A stretch of 15,733 bases of DNA from CAADGY01 sp900696665 (GCA_035063885.1 JAPSFM010000116.1:1-15733), one strand, 5' to 3'; counted from the stretch's first letter, positions 6,037 through 15,572 are shown. Numbers and translations are program-made. The notes: generated by a model not told the origin, from the sequence alone.

Positions 6037-9000
6037 ATGAGGACCCGTTTCATGAGCCGTTTCCTGCAATCCCTGGTTGTTGCTTTATCGCTGCTCTCCA
6101 GTCCGCTCGCCGGACAAGAATACCGCAGCAGAATTCAAGGCAGCATCATCGACACCAGCAACGCCGCAATCGTTGATGCGCGGGTGACGTTGCTGAATAC
6201 CCAGACAGGCGTGTCCACCGTTCAGAAAACCAATGAAGCCGGCCGCTACCTGTTCGATCTCGTGCAGCCCGGAACTTACAGCATCACGGTGGAAAGCCCC
6301 GGCTTCAGCAAGTTCGTGCAGCAGGACCTTGCGGTCTCTTCCCGGGCCGACGTCACCGTCGATGCTCAACTGCGCGCCGGAGAAGTAACGGAGACGATCA
6401 CCGTCACGGCTCAGGCAGCGTCGCTTCAATTCAACAACGCCAAGCTCGAAACTACGGTCAACCAGCAGTTGACCCGCAGCCTTCCGCAGCTCTACCGCAA
6501 CGTATTCCTTCTGGCGCAGTTGGACCCCGCGGTGCAGAGCACTTCCTGGGGCGAGGACAATCCCTACGACACCTGGGCCTCGAACAATCTCCGCATCGGC
6601 GGCAGCGGCCAGTTTACGAACGACCTGCAGGTCGACGGCAGCCCGGCTGGTATCAGCGTGAAAACCGGCTATGTCCCTTCGCCCGACATGGTGCAGGAAG
6701 TCAACGTCGTGCAGAACGCGGTGGACGCCGAGTACGGCCACAGTTCCGGTTCCGCCATCAGCGTCGTCATGAAATCGGGCACCAACGAATTCCACGGCAA
6801 CGCCTTCTTCCAGGCGCAGCGCGCCAAGTGGAATGCGCTCGAAAACCGCGTGTTTCGTACCGAGAACCAGACCCGCAACAACATGTTCGGCGGCACATTC
6901 GGCGGGGCGATCATCAAGAACAAACTCTTCAATTTCGCGGGATTCGAAGGCTGGGAAAAAACCGAACCCGCGACGCTCTACAACACCGTACCCACCGACC
7001 TCGAGCGGCTGGGAGACTTTTCCCAAACACTGAACGATGAAGGCGGCATCCGCACCATCTACGATCCGTGGAGCACCGAGACAGCCGCTGACGGAACCAT
7101 TACCCGCACTCCCTTTCCCGGCAACATCATCCCCTCCAGTCAACTGGATCCGACCGCGCTTCGATATACCAGCGCTCTGTGGAAACCGAACGGTCCCGGA
7201 ATTGACGTTTTCCACACCGACAACTACGTCGTAGCGACGCCAATCAAATATCCATATAAGAACTTCTCCAACCGGACGGACTATGTAGTCAACGACAAGC
7301 TTCGAGTCTACGGCCGCTTGAGTTTGACCCGCACTCCGGTTCAGGTAACTGGCAACCCGACCGGGTCGCCGATCTACATGTCGGACCGCGGCGCGGACTA
7401 TAACATGGGTTCGTGGGCAGGCGACGGCACTTACCTGGTCAGCCCCTCTACTGTCCTCAATATCCACGGCGGATACCACTCGTTCAAGGACGCCTCTCAC
7501 TTCGCGACGGACTTCGACCCGGAATGGGGATGGGAAGGGGTCTTCCCGAATACCGACTTTTACAAACCGGTGTTTGCCGATCCAACCATACCCAGGCTGA
7601 TCCCGCGCATGACCGTCAACGGCAGCACGCACATGGGACCGGGCGGCGGCTACTGGCATGAAACGCCTCACGCCTGGGAGATCAGCGCCAAATTGAGCCA
7701 GCAGCGGGGCAACCATTACCTGAAGTTCGGCGCCGACGTGCGCAGCGCCATCACCAACAGCCTGCTGGTGGATGTGCTACCCGGTTTCGGGTTCGACGCC
7801 CAACCCACCTCGGCCACTTACAACAATCCGGACCTGCTGCTGTCGGGCGACTCTTACGCCACCTTTCTCACCGGCGCAATCACGCCCAATATCGAAGGCG
7901 GCGACGGCAACTGGTGGGACAGCGGCTACACGGCTTTTCCAATCGACATCTCGCCCCATGTTCGCAGCCGCTTCTACGGCCTGTATGTGAATGACGATTG
8001 GAAGATGACGCGGAACCTGACGCTGAGTCTGGGCCTGCGCTACGAGTACGAATCTCCCTTTCATGATACGGAGAATCGCGAGACGCGCGCGCTCGATCTG
8101 AATGCGCCGATTCCGGAGCTGCAAGGAACAAGAATGCCGGACGAGCTGAGCCAATTCTACAAAGGGTCGTGGATCATGAACGGGGCCTTCCAGTTCGCCT
8201 CCGACGACCATCCAGGCTCCTGGGATGCGGGCAAGGGCAGCATCTCTCCGCGCATCGGCGTCGCTTACCGTCTCAACGACAAAACCGTTGTCCGCGCGGC
8301 CTACGGCCGCTATGTAACGCCCTGGACCACGAATTCCGCCCACGATCAGCTCAGCGGCTTCCCCCTCTACGGATTCAGCAACTTCACCGGAGCGCCCAAT
8401 GAAATACAGGGCGTGCCTCAAATGCGGCTGAGCAATCCGTTCCCGCAATCGAACCCTGTGGCGCCCTCCCGCGAGAAAAGCCTCGGGATCTACACCATGC
8501 TGGGCAACTCGCTTACTTACTTCGATCCCGACCGGCGCCGCAGCAACAGCGATCGCTTCAATCTCTCCGTGCAGCGCGCCCTGCCCGGCGCCGTTTTAGT
8601 GGACGTAACTTACTTCTACAATCACACCGGACAGGTCTTCGAGACAGATTACAACATCAATCAGGTCGACCCGCAGATCGCTTATACCTTCAAGGAAGCG
8701 ACACTGGCGGTGATGGACAATCCGTTCTACAACAAGCTGCCCGTTGAGAAGTTCCCGGGCGCGCTCCGCTATGAACCTCAGGTGGGCGTGACGAGCATGG
8801 CCAAGCCCTATCCGCAGTACGGAGATATTGTCGTGATCGACGGCTTCAAGGGCGGCGCCATGAAGTATCAGGCCCTGCAGATCAAAGTGCAGAAGAACTA
8901 TAGCCACGGACTTACCCTGCTCGTCGGCTACAGCTACCATCGGGAGAAGGACCAGCGCTTCTACAACGACATTGCCGATTACAACCGGGAATTCTCCTGG

Positions 9001-9528
9001 CAGTACGCCAGCGCTTACCGCCAGCGCTTTACCATGGCCGGATCGTGGGAAGTTCCGCTGGGGCGCGGGCAGCGCTTCCTCGCCGGCGGCCCCCGGGTCC
9101 TCGACGCCGTTATCGGCGGCTGGAAATTGAGCCCAGTGCTGGTATGGCGTTCCGGAAATCTGCTGAACTTCGGCGCCATGCTTTGGGACGGCAAGGATCC
9201 CAAGATCTCCAACCCGACGCACGATCGCTGGTTCAACACCTCCGCCTTCTCCAGGCTGCCCGACTTCACCCCGCGCTCGAATCCCTGGAATTTCCCCGGG
9301 CTCTACGGGCCTGGCGTCTTGAACATGGATCTCGGCCTGGCGAAATCCTTCCGCGTGACCGAACGGCTCCGGATGCAGTTGAAGATGGATGCCTTCAACG
9401 TGCTCAATAACATGAGCTGGGGTAATCCTTCGACCAACGTGAACAGCAGTAACTTCGGGCGGTCCACCAACCAGGCCAACCTCACCTTCGGGCGCCGCGT
9501 TCAGTTGGGAGCGCGTCTCGAGTTCTGA
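6037..9528 (+). CDS. Oar-like TonB-dependent outer-membrane receptor
   Basis: The 1,163-residue product begins with a clear signal peptide (FLQSLVVALSLLSSPLAG, cleavage near residue 27). A carboxypeptidase-regulatory (CarboxypepD_reg-like) domain covers about residues 30-115 and includes GSIIDTSNAAIVDARVTLL and AGRYLFDLVQPGTYSITV. A plug-like region follows, with LRIGGSGQFTNDLQVDGSPA and VDAEYGHSSGSAISVVMKSG, and then a long beta-barrel ending in LGARLEF with the terminal phenylalanine usual for outer-membrane proteins. This is the Oar-type architecture abundant in Acidobacteriota; the substrate is not evident. I chose the ATG at 6037 because GGGGAGAAGG lies just upstream and the signal peptide follows. 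The frame is open back to 5863, but those 58 codons run through the leader repeats. It is the first gene of a three-gene operon and appears intact. Confidence 0.93.
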   Translation: MRTRFMSRFLQSLVVALSLLSSPLAGQEYRSRIQGSIIDTSNAAIVDARVTLLNTQTGVSTVQKTNEAGRYLFDLVQPGTYSITVESPGFSKFVQQDLAVSSRADVTVDAQLRAGEVTETITVTAQAASLQFNNAKLETTVNQQLTRSLPQLYRNVFLLAQLDPAVQSTSWGEDNPYDTWASNNLRIGGSGQFTNDLQVDGSPAGISVKTGYVPSPDMVQEVNVVQNAVDAEYGHSSGSAISVVMKSGTNEFHGNAFFQAQRAKWNALENRVFRTENQTRNNMFGGTFGGAIIKNKLFNFAGFEGWEKTEPATLYNTVPTDLERLGDFSQTLNDEGGIRTIYDPWSTETAADGTITRTPFPGNIIPSSQLDPTALRYTSALWKPNGPGIDVFHTDNYVVATPIKYPYKNFSNRTDYVVNDKLRVYGRLSLTRTPVQVTGNPTGSPIYMSDRGADYNMGSWAGDGTYLVSPSTVLNIHGGYHSFKDASHFATDFDPEWGWEGVFPNTDFYKPVFADPTIPRLIPRMTVNGSTHMGPGGGYWHETPHAWEISAKLSQQRGNHYLKFGADVRSAITNSLLVDVLPGFGFDAQPTSATYNNPDLLLSGDSYATFLTGAITPNIEGGDGNWWDSGYTAFPIDISPHVRSRFYGLYVNDDWKMTRNLTLSLGLRYEYESPFHDTENRETRALDLNAPIPELQGTRMPDELSQFYKGSWIMNGAFQFASDDHPGSWDAGKGSISPRIGVAYRLNDKTVVRAAYGRYVTPWTTNSAHDQLSGFPLYGFSNFTGAPNEIQGVPQMRLSNPFPQSNPVAPSREKSLGIYTMLGNSLTYFDPDRRRSNSDRFNLSVQRALPGAVLVDVTYFYNHTGQVFETDYNINQVDPQIAYTFKEATLAVMDNPFYNKLPVEKFPGALRYEPQVGVTSMAKPYPQYGDIVVIDGFKGGAMKYQALQIKVQKNYSHGLTLLVGYSYHREKDQRFYNDIADYNREFSWQYASAYRQRFTMAGSWEVPLGRGQRFLAGGPRVLDAVIGGWKLSPVLVWRSGNLLNFGAMLWDGKDPKISNPTHDRWFNTSAFSRLPDFTPRSNPWNFPGLYGPGVLNMDLGLAKSFRVTERLRMQLKMDAFNVLNNMSWGNPSTNVNSSNFGRSTNQANLTFGRRVQLGARLEF

Positions 9529-9538
9529 TATCGTCGGG

Positions 9539-11929
9539 ATGTGTGTTCGGCTTCCACCCCTCCGCCTCCGGCAGCAGGCAGGAGGGGTGAGCCGTTTTCG
9601 CGCACGATGCTTAAGGAATACCCGGATTGTCGCGTTGTCCGCGGTCCTCTCCGCGGGGTCCCTCCTGAGCGCGCAGCCGCAGTCGCTGCGCGAGGCCGCC
9701 GAACTCGATGCCGCGGGAAAGTGCGATGAAGCGGAAGTCTTTTACCGGTCGGCCTTGAATCGCGGCTCGCCATCGGCGGCTCTGCTGAACAACGCCGGCA
9801 ATCACTACCTGGTCTGCGGCCAGCCAGCCAAAGCGCAAGTCTGTTTCACCAGGCTACTCGAAGTGAATCCACGGCATGTCAACGCCAATCTTCAGTTGGC
9901 TCGTCTCGCGGTCGGGCGGAAGGACGGCGGCAAGGCCTTGGAGTATCTCGCTCGCGTGCGGGAAACCACCCCCCTGACCTCGCTTCTGCGAGCCGAGGCG
10001 AATCACTGGGCCGCGAATGACGCCGCCGCTCTCGCGCTGCTCGCGGATGTGGAGAAAGAAGCAGCCGGCGATCCGCGGCTGCTGTTTGCGCTCGGCATTG
10101 GATGCGCCCGTATGGGTTTCTACGACCGGGCGGAATCGGCATTCAACAGCGCGGCGGCGCTCCGGCCCGGAGAGTTCGATATCCTTTTCAACCTCGGGCG
10201 CGCCGCCGCTCGCGCACGCCACTATGAACGGGCCGAGCGGGCCTTCGAAGCCGCTCTGAAGATCCGGCCGCGGGACGTGGAACTGCTGCTCGAACTGGGA
10301 CGCGTCTGCGCCGCCCGCCGGAACTATGCGCGCGCCGTCTTCGTTCTCGCCCAGGCCCGGCAACAGGCGCCCCTGCGCGCCGACGTCCTGCTGCTGCTGG
10401 CGCACGCGGCTTTCGACGCCAGCTACTTCGAGGATGCCGCCACTACGTATGACGAGTACCTCAAGCTTCGCCCGGCCGACGACAGCGCCCGCCGGGATCG
10501 GGCTCGCGCCTACGCTTCCACGGGAACGCGCCGTGACAAGGCGCGCCAGGAACTCGAGTGGTATCTCGAAAAGCGCCCCGGCGATCCGCTCGGCCATTAC
10601 TATTTCGCGCAGATCTTCTGGAAGTCCGAGCCCGAAGCGTCCCTCGATCATCTGACCAAGGCCGTGCAACTCGACCCGCGGTCGGTCTCGATCCGCTTCG
10701 CGCGCGCCTGGATCCTTCAGCGGCTTGGCCGGATGACCGAGTCGTTGTCAGACCTCGAAGCCGCGAATCGGCTGGAGCCCGAAAATGCCCGCATCCTCGA
10801 TCTGATGGGCCTGGCTCATCTGGCAATGGAACAGCACGCGGAAGCCGAGAAAGCTTTCCGGCAGGCCATGGCCCAAGCGCCGGCCAACCCGGAAGTCGTA
10901 CTGCACCTGGGCCGCGCGCTCATGGCCCTCGATCGGCGGAATGAAGCCCGGCTATTGCTGGAGCGGTATCGAAAACTCCGGCCGCCCGTACAGCCCGGAG
11001 TGCGCCCTCGCTCCGGCATGATCGAGCTTGCCACGCTCGCTGCGCCGGAACAGAGAAAGCGGGAGATCGAGCATTTCCGCAAGATGGCCGCCGAGCACCC
11101 GGACCGGCCCACGCATCAGCTTCATCTGGCCAGCCTCCTGCTGGCGGACAATCAAAGAGCGGAGGCGCTCGAGCAGTTTCAGGCGCTGCTCGGTTTGAAT
11201 GCGACTGCCGGGACTCAGGAGCAAGCCGGCGCTCTGCTGCTTCGTTCCGGCGAGTACGCGCTCGCGAAACAGTTCCTCGAGCGTGCGGCCGCTGCCAGTC
11301 CCTCGGCGCGGCTCGATCTGGCAATCGCCCTGTACAAAACCGATGGCCCCGGAGAAGCGCTGCGCTTCCTCGAGAAACTGCCGGTATCCGAGTTGACAGG
11401 CGATGCGCTGCTGATGAAGGCGGATTTCCTCCACGCACTCGGACGGAGCGTGGAAGCCGAAGAGGCGCTCAACCGCGGCCTGCGAAAAGCGCCGGGCCAG
11501 CCGCGGGTTGTCGAACGCGCCGTGTTGTTGCTGGTCCGGCTCGACCGGGCGGCGGACGCGCTCCCGCTGCTCGAAGAAGCAATCCCGAGGAACCTTGAGG
11601 AGCCGGCGCTGCCCCTCCTCAAGGCGATCGTGCTGGGGATGCTCGATCGCTTCTCTGAGTCCGAGCAAACGCTTCGTGAAATCGAACTCGAGTGGCCCGA
11701 GTGGGACCGCACCTACCTGGCTCATGCGCTCCTGCTCGAAATGGCCGGAAAACCGGATGCGGCCCGCCAGAGAATTGCGACGGCTGCCGCGCTCGGATCG
11801 CTCGATCCGAGCCTTGCCTGCGCGCAGCATCGATTGGCCGCGGCGCCCAAGCCCGCGGCCGATTGCGCCTGCGCCCCCGGACTCGAGCAGTTGCTCTTCC
11901 CCCGCTGCGCCACCCCGGACGGACGATGA
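9539..11929 (+). CDS. Exported tetratricopeptide-repeat protein
   Basis: This frame of up to 796 residues is built almost entirely of TPR helices, for example YDRAESAFNSAAALRPGEFD, YERAERAFEAALKIRPRDVE and HAEAEKAFRQAMAQAPANPE; I count at least twelve units. The N-terminus has an export signal (RNTRIVALSAVLSAGSLLSA, then QP), so the protein should act in the periplasm or on the outer membrane. The C-terminal tail is different: proline rich with clustered cysteines (DCACAPG, then RCATPDGR). The first ATG (9539) lies before the 9555-9589 hairpin and has no clear ribosome site. A GTG at 9587 preceded by AGGAG, giving a 780-residue protein, is a credible alternative start. It follows the receptor stop by 10 bases and overlaps the next gene by four, so it is operonic. 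TPR proteins serve as docking scaffolds; its partner is presumably a product of this operon. Confidence 0.88.
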   Translation: MCVRLPPLRLRQQAGGVSRFRARCLRNTRIVALSAVLSAGSLLSAQPQSLREAAELDAAGKCDEAEVFYRSALNRGSPSAALLNNAGNHYLVCGQPAKAQVCFTRLLEVNPRHVNANLQLARLAVGRKDGGKALEYLARVRETTPLTSLLRAEANHWAANDAAALALLADVEKEAAGDPRLLFALGIGCARMGFYDRAESAFNSAAALRPGEFDILFNLGRAAARARHYERAERAFEAALKIRPRDVELLLELGRVCAARRNYARAVFVLAQARQQAPLRADVLLLLAHAAFDASYFEDAATTYDEYLKLRPADDSARRDRARAYASTGTRRDKARQELEWYLEKRPGDPLGHYYFAQIFWKSEPEASLDHLTKAVQLDPRSVSIRFARAWILQRLGRMTESLSDLEAANRLEPENARILDLMGLAHLAMEQHAEAEKAFRQAMAQAPANPEVVLHLGRALMALDRRNEARLLLERYRKLRPPVQPGVRPRSGMIELATLAAPEQRKREIEHFRKMAAEHPDRPTHQLHLASLLLADNQRAEALEQFQALLGLNATAGTQEQAGALLLRSGEYALAKQFLERAAAASPSARLDLAIALYKTDGPGEALRFLEKLPVSELTGDALLMKADFLHALGRSVEAEEALNRGLRKAPGQPRVVERAVLLLVRLDRAADALPLLEEAIPRNLEEPALPLLKAIVLGMLDRFSESEQTLREIELEWPEWDRTYLAHALLLEMAGKPDAARQRIATAAALGSLDPSLACAQHRLAAAPKPAADCACAPGLEQLLFPRCATPDGR
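9555..9589 (+). other. Strong intercistronic hairpin between receptor and TPR gene
   Basis: CACCCCTCC (9555-9563) is perfectly complementary to GGAGGGGTG (9581-9589). The stem extends inward with GCCT (9564-9567) pairing AGGC (9576-9579) around a single bulged A, leaving an eight-base loop. This gives about 13 GC-rich base pairs 26 bases after the receptor stop. No T-run follows, so a simple intrinsic terminator is unlikely. An mRNA-stabilising or expression-tuning structure for the long receptor message is more plausible. It contains the alternative GTG start of the TPR gene. Confidence 0.55.
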
Positions 11930-13626
11930 CCCGGCTCGCCGCTTCGATCGTGTTTCTGTCCATGGCCGCCCTCGCGGTCTCTATTTCCTTCAGCCAGCCC
12001 GCCGCCCCCCGCCGCGGCCCGCGCTTCGTCGATGTGCTGCCGCGTTCGCCGGTCTCCTACGTCACCCGGAACGGCTACACGGGCGGAAGGAAATACTTTC
12101 CACAGCCGATGTGCGGCGGCGTCGCGATCCTCGACTACGATGGCGACGGCAGAATGGACGTCTATTTCACCAACGGAGCCAGTCTCCCTGAACTCAAGAA
12201 ATCCGATCCCTCCTACTATCACTGCCTCCTGCGCAACGAAGGAAAGGGCGTATTCACGGACGTAACCGTGAAGGCCGGACTCGCAGCCTCCGGCCTCGAT
12301 TTCAGCTACGGAGTGGCTGCCGGAGACTTCGACAACGACGGCCACACCGACCTGTTTATCTGCAACACAAAAAGAAACGTCCTCTACCGGAATCTGGGCG
12401 ATGGGACGTTTGCCGACGTGACTGCGCGTTCCGGGCTCGGCCGGACGCCGCCGGACACCTTGAGCGTTCAGGGAGCATGGTTCGACTACGACAACGATGG
12501 CCTGCTGGACCTGGTGTTATCCAACTACACTCTTTGGACGCCGGAAACGGATCGCCGCTGTTCGAGCGATGGTGTTGACGTGTACTGCCATCCGAAGACT
12601 TACGTCCCCGTACCCCCGCGTCTCTATCACAACGTTGGTAATGGCCGGTTTCAGGATGTCACCGAAGCGTCCGGATTCGGCAACTCGCGCGGCAAGGGAA
12701 TGGGTATCGGGATCGCCGACTTCAACGATGACGGGTGGACCGACGTTTTCATCGCCAACGATACCGAAGCGAACTTCCTGTTCCTGAACCAAAAGGACGG
12801 CACGTTTCGCGAGACGGGCTTACTCTACGGTGTCGCCTACAACGACGCGGGAGCGACCGTGTCGGCCATGGGCGCCGACGTGAAGGACTTCGATAACGAC
12901 GGCTGGGTAGACGTTTTCTACAACGACCTGATGGGACAGATCTGGGCTCTGTTTCGCAATCACCGCGGCAAGTCGTTCCAGTATGTCTCTCCTTCCACCA
13001 GGATCCTGGTGCTCAGCCAGCGGCTTTCGGGATGGAGCGCGGGCTTCATCGATTACGACAACGACGGCTGGAAGGACCTGTACTCGGCAAACGGCGACAT
13101 CGACGACCTCGAAGCCCGCTCGCGCCAGCACGATTCGCTGTTCCGTAACAACAACGGTACGGAGTTCGAAGACGTCTCCGGAAGTTTGGGCAAAGACTTC
13201 CTGCGCGTCGGATTTCAGAGAGGTTCCGCTTTCGCCGACTTGAACGACGATGGCTTTACGGATATCGTCGTGACTTCGCTCCATGAAAAGCCGCGCATTC
13301 TGTTCAATTCGGCCGATAACGGCAACCACTGGCTGCTGCTGGATCTGAAAGGGGCCGGGAGCAATCGCGACGCCATCGGCGCAAAGATCAAAGTCACGAC
13401 GGCTTCCGGCCGGACGCTCTACAATCACGTAACGGCGAGCGTTGGCTTCCTGTCATCGAGCGATCTTCGGGCGCATTTCGGGCTGGGCTCGGAAGCCGGC
13501 CCCGTGTCGATCGATATCCGCTGGCCCGGCGGAGCCTTACAGCAACTTCGGAACGTCTCGGCGGACCAGATCCTCCCGGTCGAAGAGCCGGCTGATACGA
13601 AGGCAGCCGGCGGCATTAGAAAGTAA
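11926..13626 (+). CDS. Exported CRTAC1-family FG-GAP/ASPIC beta-propeller protein
   Basis: The 566-residue product starts with a signal peptide (MTRLAASIVFLSMAALAVSI, cleavage near SFS-QP). Seven FG-GAP/VCBS blades follow. All carry recognisable calcium loops near residues 70, 134, 187, 265, 321, 376 and 438 (DYDGDG, DFDNDG, DYDNDG, DFNDDG, DFDNDG, DYDNDG, DLNDDG). An ASPIC/UnbV domain spans about residues 467-550, with NHWLLLDL, AIGAKIKV, LRAHFGLG and DIRWPGG. The CGGVAILDYDGDG opening and the FIAND element in blade four are hallmarks of the CRTAC1 family. The ATG overlaps the TPR stop in ATGA, implying translational coupling; the frame is open further upstream, but that part is the TPR gene read in another frame. 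The likely role is a calcium-stabilised extracytoplasmic binding protein working with the receptor; the ligand is unknown. It is a distant relative of the minus-strand UnbV-like protein in this window. Confidence 0.92.
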   Translation: MTRLAASIVFLSMAALAVSISFSQPAAPRRGPRFVDVLPRSPVSYVTRNGYTGGRKYFPQPMCGGVAILDYDGDGRMDVYFTNGASLPELKKSDPSYYHCLLRNEGKGVFTDVTVKAGLAASGLDFSYGVAAGDFDNDGHTDLFICNTKRNVLYRNLGDGTFADVTARSGLGRTPPDTLSVQGAWFDYDNDGLLDLVLSNYTLWTPETDRRCSSDGVDVYCHPKTYVPVPPRLYHNVGNGRFQDVTEASGFGNSRGKGMGIGIADFNDDGWTDVFIANDTEANFLFLNQKDGTFRETGLLYGVAYNDAGATVSAMGADVKDFDNDGWVDVFYNDLMGQIWALFRNHRGKSFQYVSPSTRILVLSQRLSGWSAGFIDYDNDGWKDLYSANGDIDDLEARSRQHDSLFRNNNGTEFEDVSGSLGKDFLRVGFQRGSAFADLNDDGFTDIVVTSLHEKPRILFNSADNGNHWLLLDLKGAGSNRDAIGAKIKVTTASGRTLYNHVTASVGFLSSSDLRAHFGLGSEAGPVSIDIRWPGGALQQLRNVSADQILPVEEPADTKAAGGIRK

Positions 13627-13901
13627 GAGATGTGTTGCAATCACTTCGCGAATGATAAACCCCGCGGCGCCGGCCCGGCCATACCACGACAAGCTCGATG
13701 CCCTTGGCCTGAATGGCGCTCGCCATCTCCGGATCGATGCGGTAGATGATCCGCATGCGGATCGTGGGACTGCTGGGAGATGGTTCGCCACGGTGGCTGC
13801 CGCTGAAGGGTCGACCTTTGATCTGGCGACGAACGAACATGCGAGGGAAGTTCATCGCGCCGGAACCGTCCCGAAGCAGGCGGCTCCCGTCGAATCTGGC
13901 T
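13627..13901. other. Intergenic stretch with no supported gene
   Basis: This 275-bp stretch separates the CRTAC1 stop from the remains of the second receptor. A minus-strand frame contains RMRIIYRIDPE near 13730-13760, faintly like the core of phage Gp49/HigB-type toxins, but the flanking residues do not fit and the frame runs into the CRTAC1 gene. I see no clear terminator with a T-run after 13626. Confidence 0.4.
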
Positions 13902-14960
13902 CTAATACAACAGCTTCATAGCGAATTGAATATCACGGGCATCGCCCGCGGGCGCGATGACCCCGAACTGGGGCGTGCCAAGGGTGGCTCCGGGGTTTCC
14001 GAAGCTGGGATGGTTCAAGAAATTAAGGAATTCTCCCCTGAATTGAAGGTGCCAGCGCTCGCCAAATGAAGCTCCTTATATGCGGCAAAGTCCCAGTTGA
14101 CGAGACCGGGACCAATCACGATGTGCCGTCCCGCATTGCCGAATCGGAAGGGACCATTCACGGTGTCGGCCGGACGGTTCTCGCGAAAAGCTCCGGTATC
14201 AAACCATTGTTTGACGGTACGTGGGCCATCATTCGGATTGCCGATCAAATCCGGCCGCCTCTGTCCTCCATCCGTGTTGGCGCCATTAAACGCCTGGACC
14301 ACTGTGAAGGGGCTCCCGGTTTGTGAAGTGACGATGCTGCTGATCTGCCACCCGCCGAAGATGGCGCCGGAAATGCCACCCTTGCTCAACAACGATTTCC
14401 CCTTGCCGAAGGACAGCTCATAGACAAAGTTAAGGACGAAACGGTGGCGGATGTCCTGGCCGGCAAGCCCTTTTTCCAAAGTCCGGTTATAAGAGTCCTG
14501 GAAGCCGCCGCCGCGGTCGGCTTCGCCGACAAACGTGCCGCCGCGGTCGTCGATCGCTTTGCTCCAGGTGTATCCAGTGAGGAAGGACAGTCCGCCCGAA
14601 AAGGGTCTGTGCATTTTGAACTGACCTGAGTGATATGCCGCATTGCCGTCGTAGGACGCCAGGTACAGCGTCCCCCACTCCGGGCAGCGTTTGCGGCTGA
14701 CAAACGAGCCCGGACCGGGCCGAACCTGATTCGGCAAGCCGAGGCTGGGAAGGTGCTGAGCCTTGTTGCTGACATAAGCTGCGGAAAGCAGAATGCCGTG
14801 ACGGTTCGCTCCAGGGTTCCGTTCCACGACTGGATCAGCGCAGCCCGATAATCGATGCCGTTGCCAAAGATCTGAACCAGTCTTGCAGGCGTGTGAGAGC
14901 GCGGCGGCATGGGAATCCCCCATTCCTCGAATCGAAGCATGGGTAATATCGGCAGATGAT
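13902..14960 (-). pseudogene. C-terminal remnant of a second TonB-dependent receptor, frameshifted
   Basis: Reading leftward, three frames together give the barrel end of an Oar-like receptor. PRSHTPARLVQIFGNGIDYR and IQSWNGTLERT lie in one frame. From about 14800 a second frame continues with LLSAAYVSNKAQHLPSLGLP, GYTWSKAIDDRGGTF, FGGWQISSIVTSQTGSPFTV and FRFGNAGRHIVIGPGLVNWD. From about 14068 a third frame gives FGERWHLQFRGEFLNFLNHP and then DARDIQFAMKLLY, with the TAG stop at 13904-13902. The last shift looks like one T lost from a T run (CATTTTGGC to CATTTGGC). The signal peptide, regulatory domain, plug and most of the barrel are absent, so the gene is dead. It is not a copy of the intact receptor; the barrel sequences differ clearly. 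Confidence 0.8.
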
Positions 14961-15128
14961 TGCGCTCGATCTGGCTCAGTATCCTCTGCCATTCCCGGTC
15001 TCTGCCGATCCGGCCGGCCACCCGCGGGCCAAGTACTGCGCGATGTTGACCTGTTTGCAGTCTGGCCGATGATCGCGCGAATAGCCGTGCAGGACGATCC
15101 GGTTGGCGTGTTCGGCCAGGAGTTTCCC

Positions 15129-15561
15129 CTTGGACGCGGGCGGTAGTGGGTGTCGCCCGAAGCGCGCCTGGATTGACCGGGAGCGGTGCCGAGAGTCCGG
15201 AGCCGGCCAACCGCGTCATGCGCTTGTAGCCTGGCAATTCGCCGGCGAAGTTTACGCCGAAGACGTCACTCAGGGCGAAGTTCGGCCGGCGTTTCCCTTG
15301 GGTGTCAAGTCGTGAGGCATTACCGAAGGCGAGCAGCTTGCCGCCGGAACGAACATATTCGCGAACCTTCCGCGCCAGGGCGTCATCGAACACCGCGTTT
15401 TCAGGCAGCACGAGGAGGCGGTGACTCCTGAAGTCCTCTGGACGCCGCGGGAATGCGGTTCCGGGAATCTCACTGAAATAGCCTATGTCGCGCAGAGCCT
15501 TATCGATGTCATCTTCGATATGCGCTCCGCGTCTCGATTCCTGCAGATGGCGTTCCTGAAA
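15129..15561 (-). pseudogene. Fragment with beta-galactosidase trimerisation-like domain
   Basis: About 145 codons read like a Rossmann-type domain found near the C-terminus of GH42-like glycosidases and related proteins: HRLLVLPENAVFDDALARKV, REYVRSGGKLLAFGNASRLD, then KRRPNFALSDVFGVNFAGEL. The match fades after about residue 166 of the frame (near 15129). Upstream, the frame enters the antisense of an IS66 transposase, so both the catalytic domain and the C-terminus are missing. It is fused in frame, by chance or deletion, to the receptor remnant downstream. Domain assignment rests on remembered family sequence. A role in carbohydrate breakdown would fit the parent enzyme, but this piece should be inactive. 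Confidence 0.55.
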
Positions 15562-15572
15562 ATTCAGTACTG

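Noticed and set aside
6085..7716. 543-codon open frame antisense to the TonB receptor
   Set aside because: It lies wholly opposite a well-supported gene, has no recognisable domain, and such long antisense frames are common in GC-rich DNA.
9555..9589. Intrinsic terminator after the receptor gene
   Set aside because: The stem is strong but no T-run follows, and the next gene starts within or before it.
11692..11925. Upstream extension of the CRTAC1 gene
   Set aside because: It is the TPR gene read in another frame; the signal peptide begins at the ATG at 11926.
13616..13855. Minus-strand frame containing RMRIIYRIDPE, possible HigB/Gp49-like toxin
   Set aside because: Only a few residues resemble the family, the expected C-terminal motif is absent, and the frame overlaps the end of the CRTAC1 gene.
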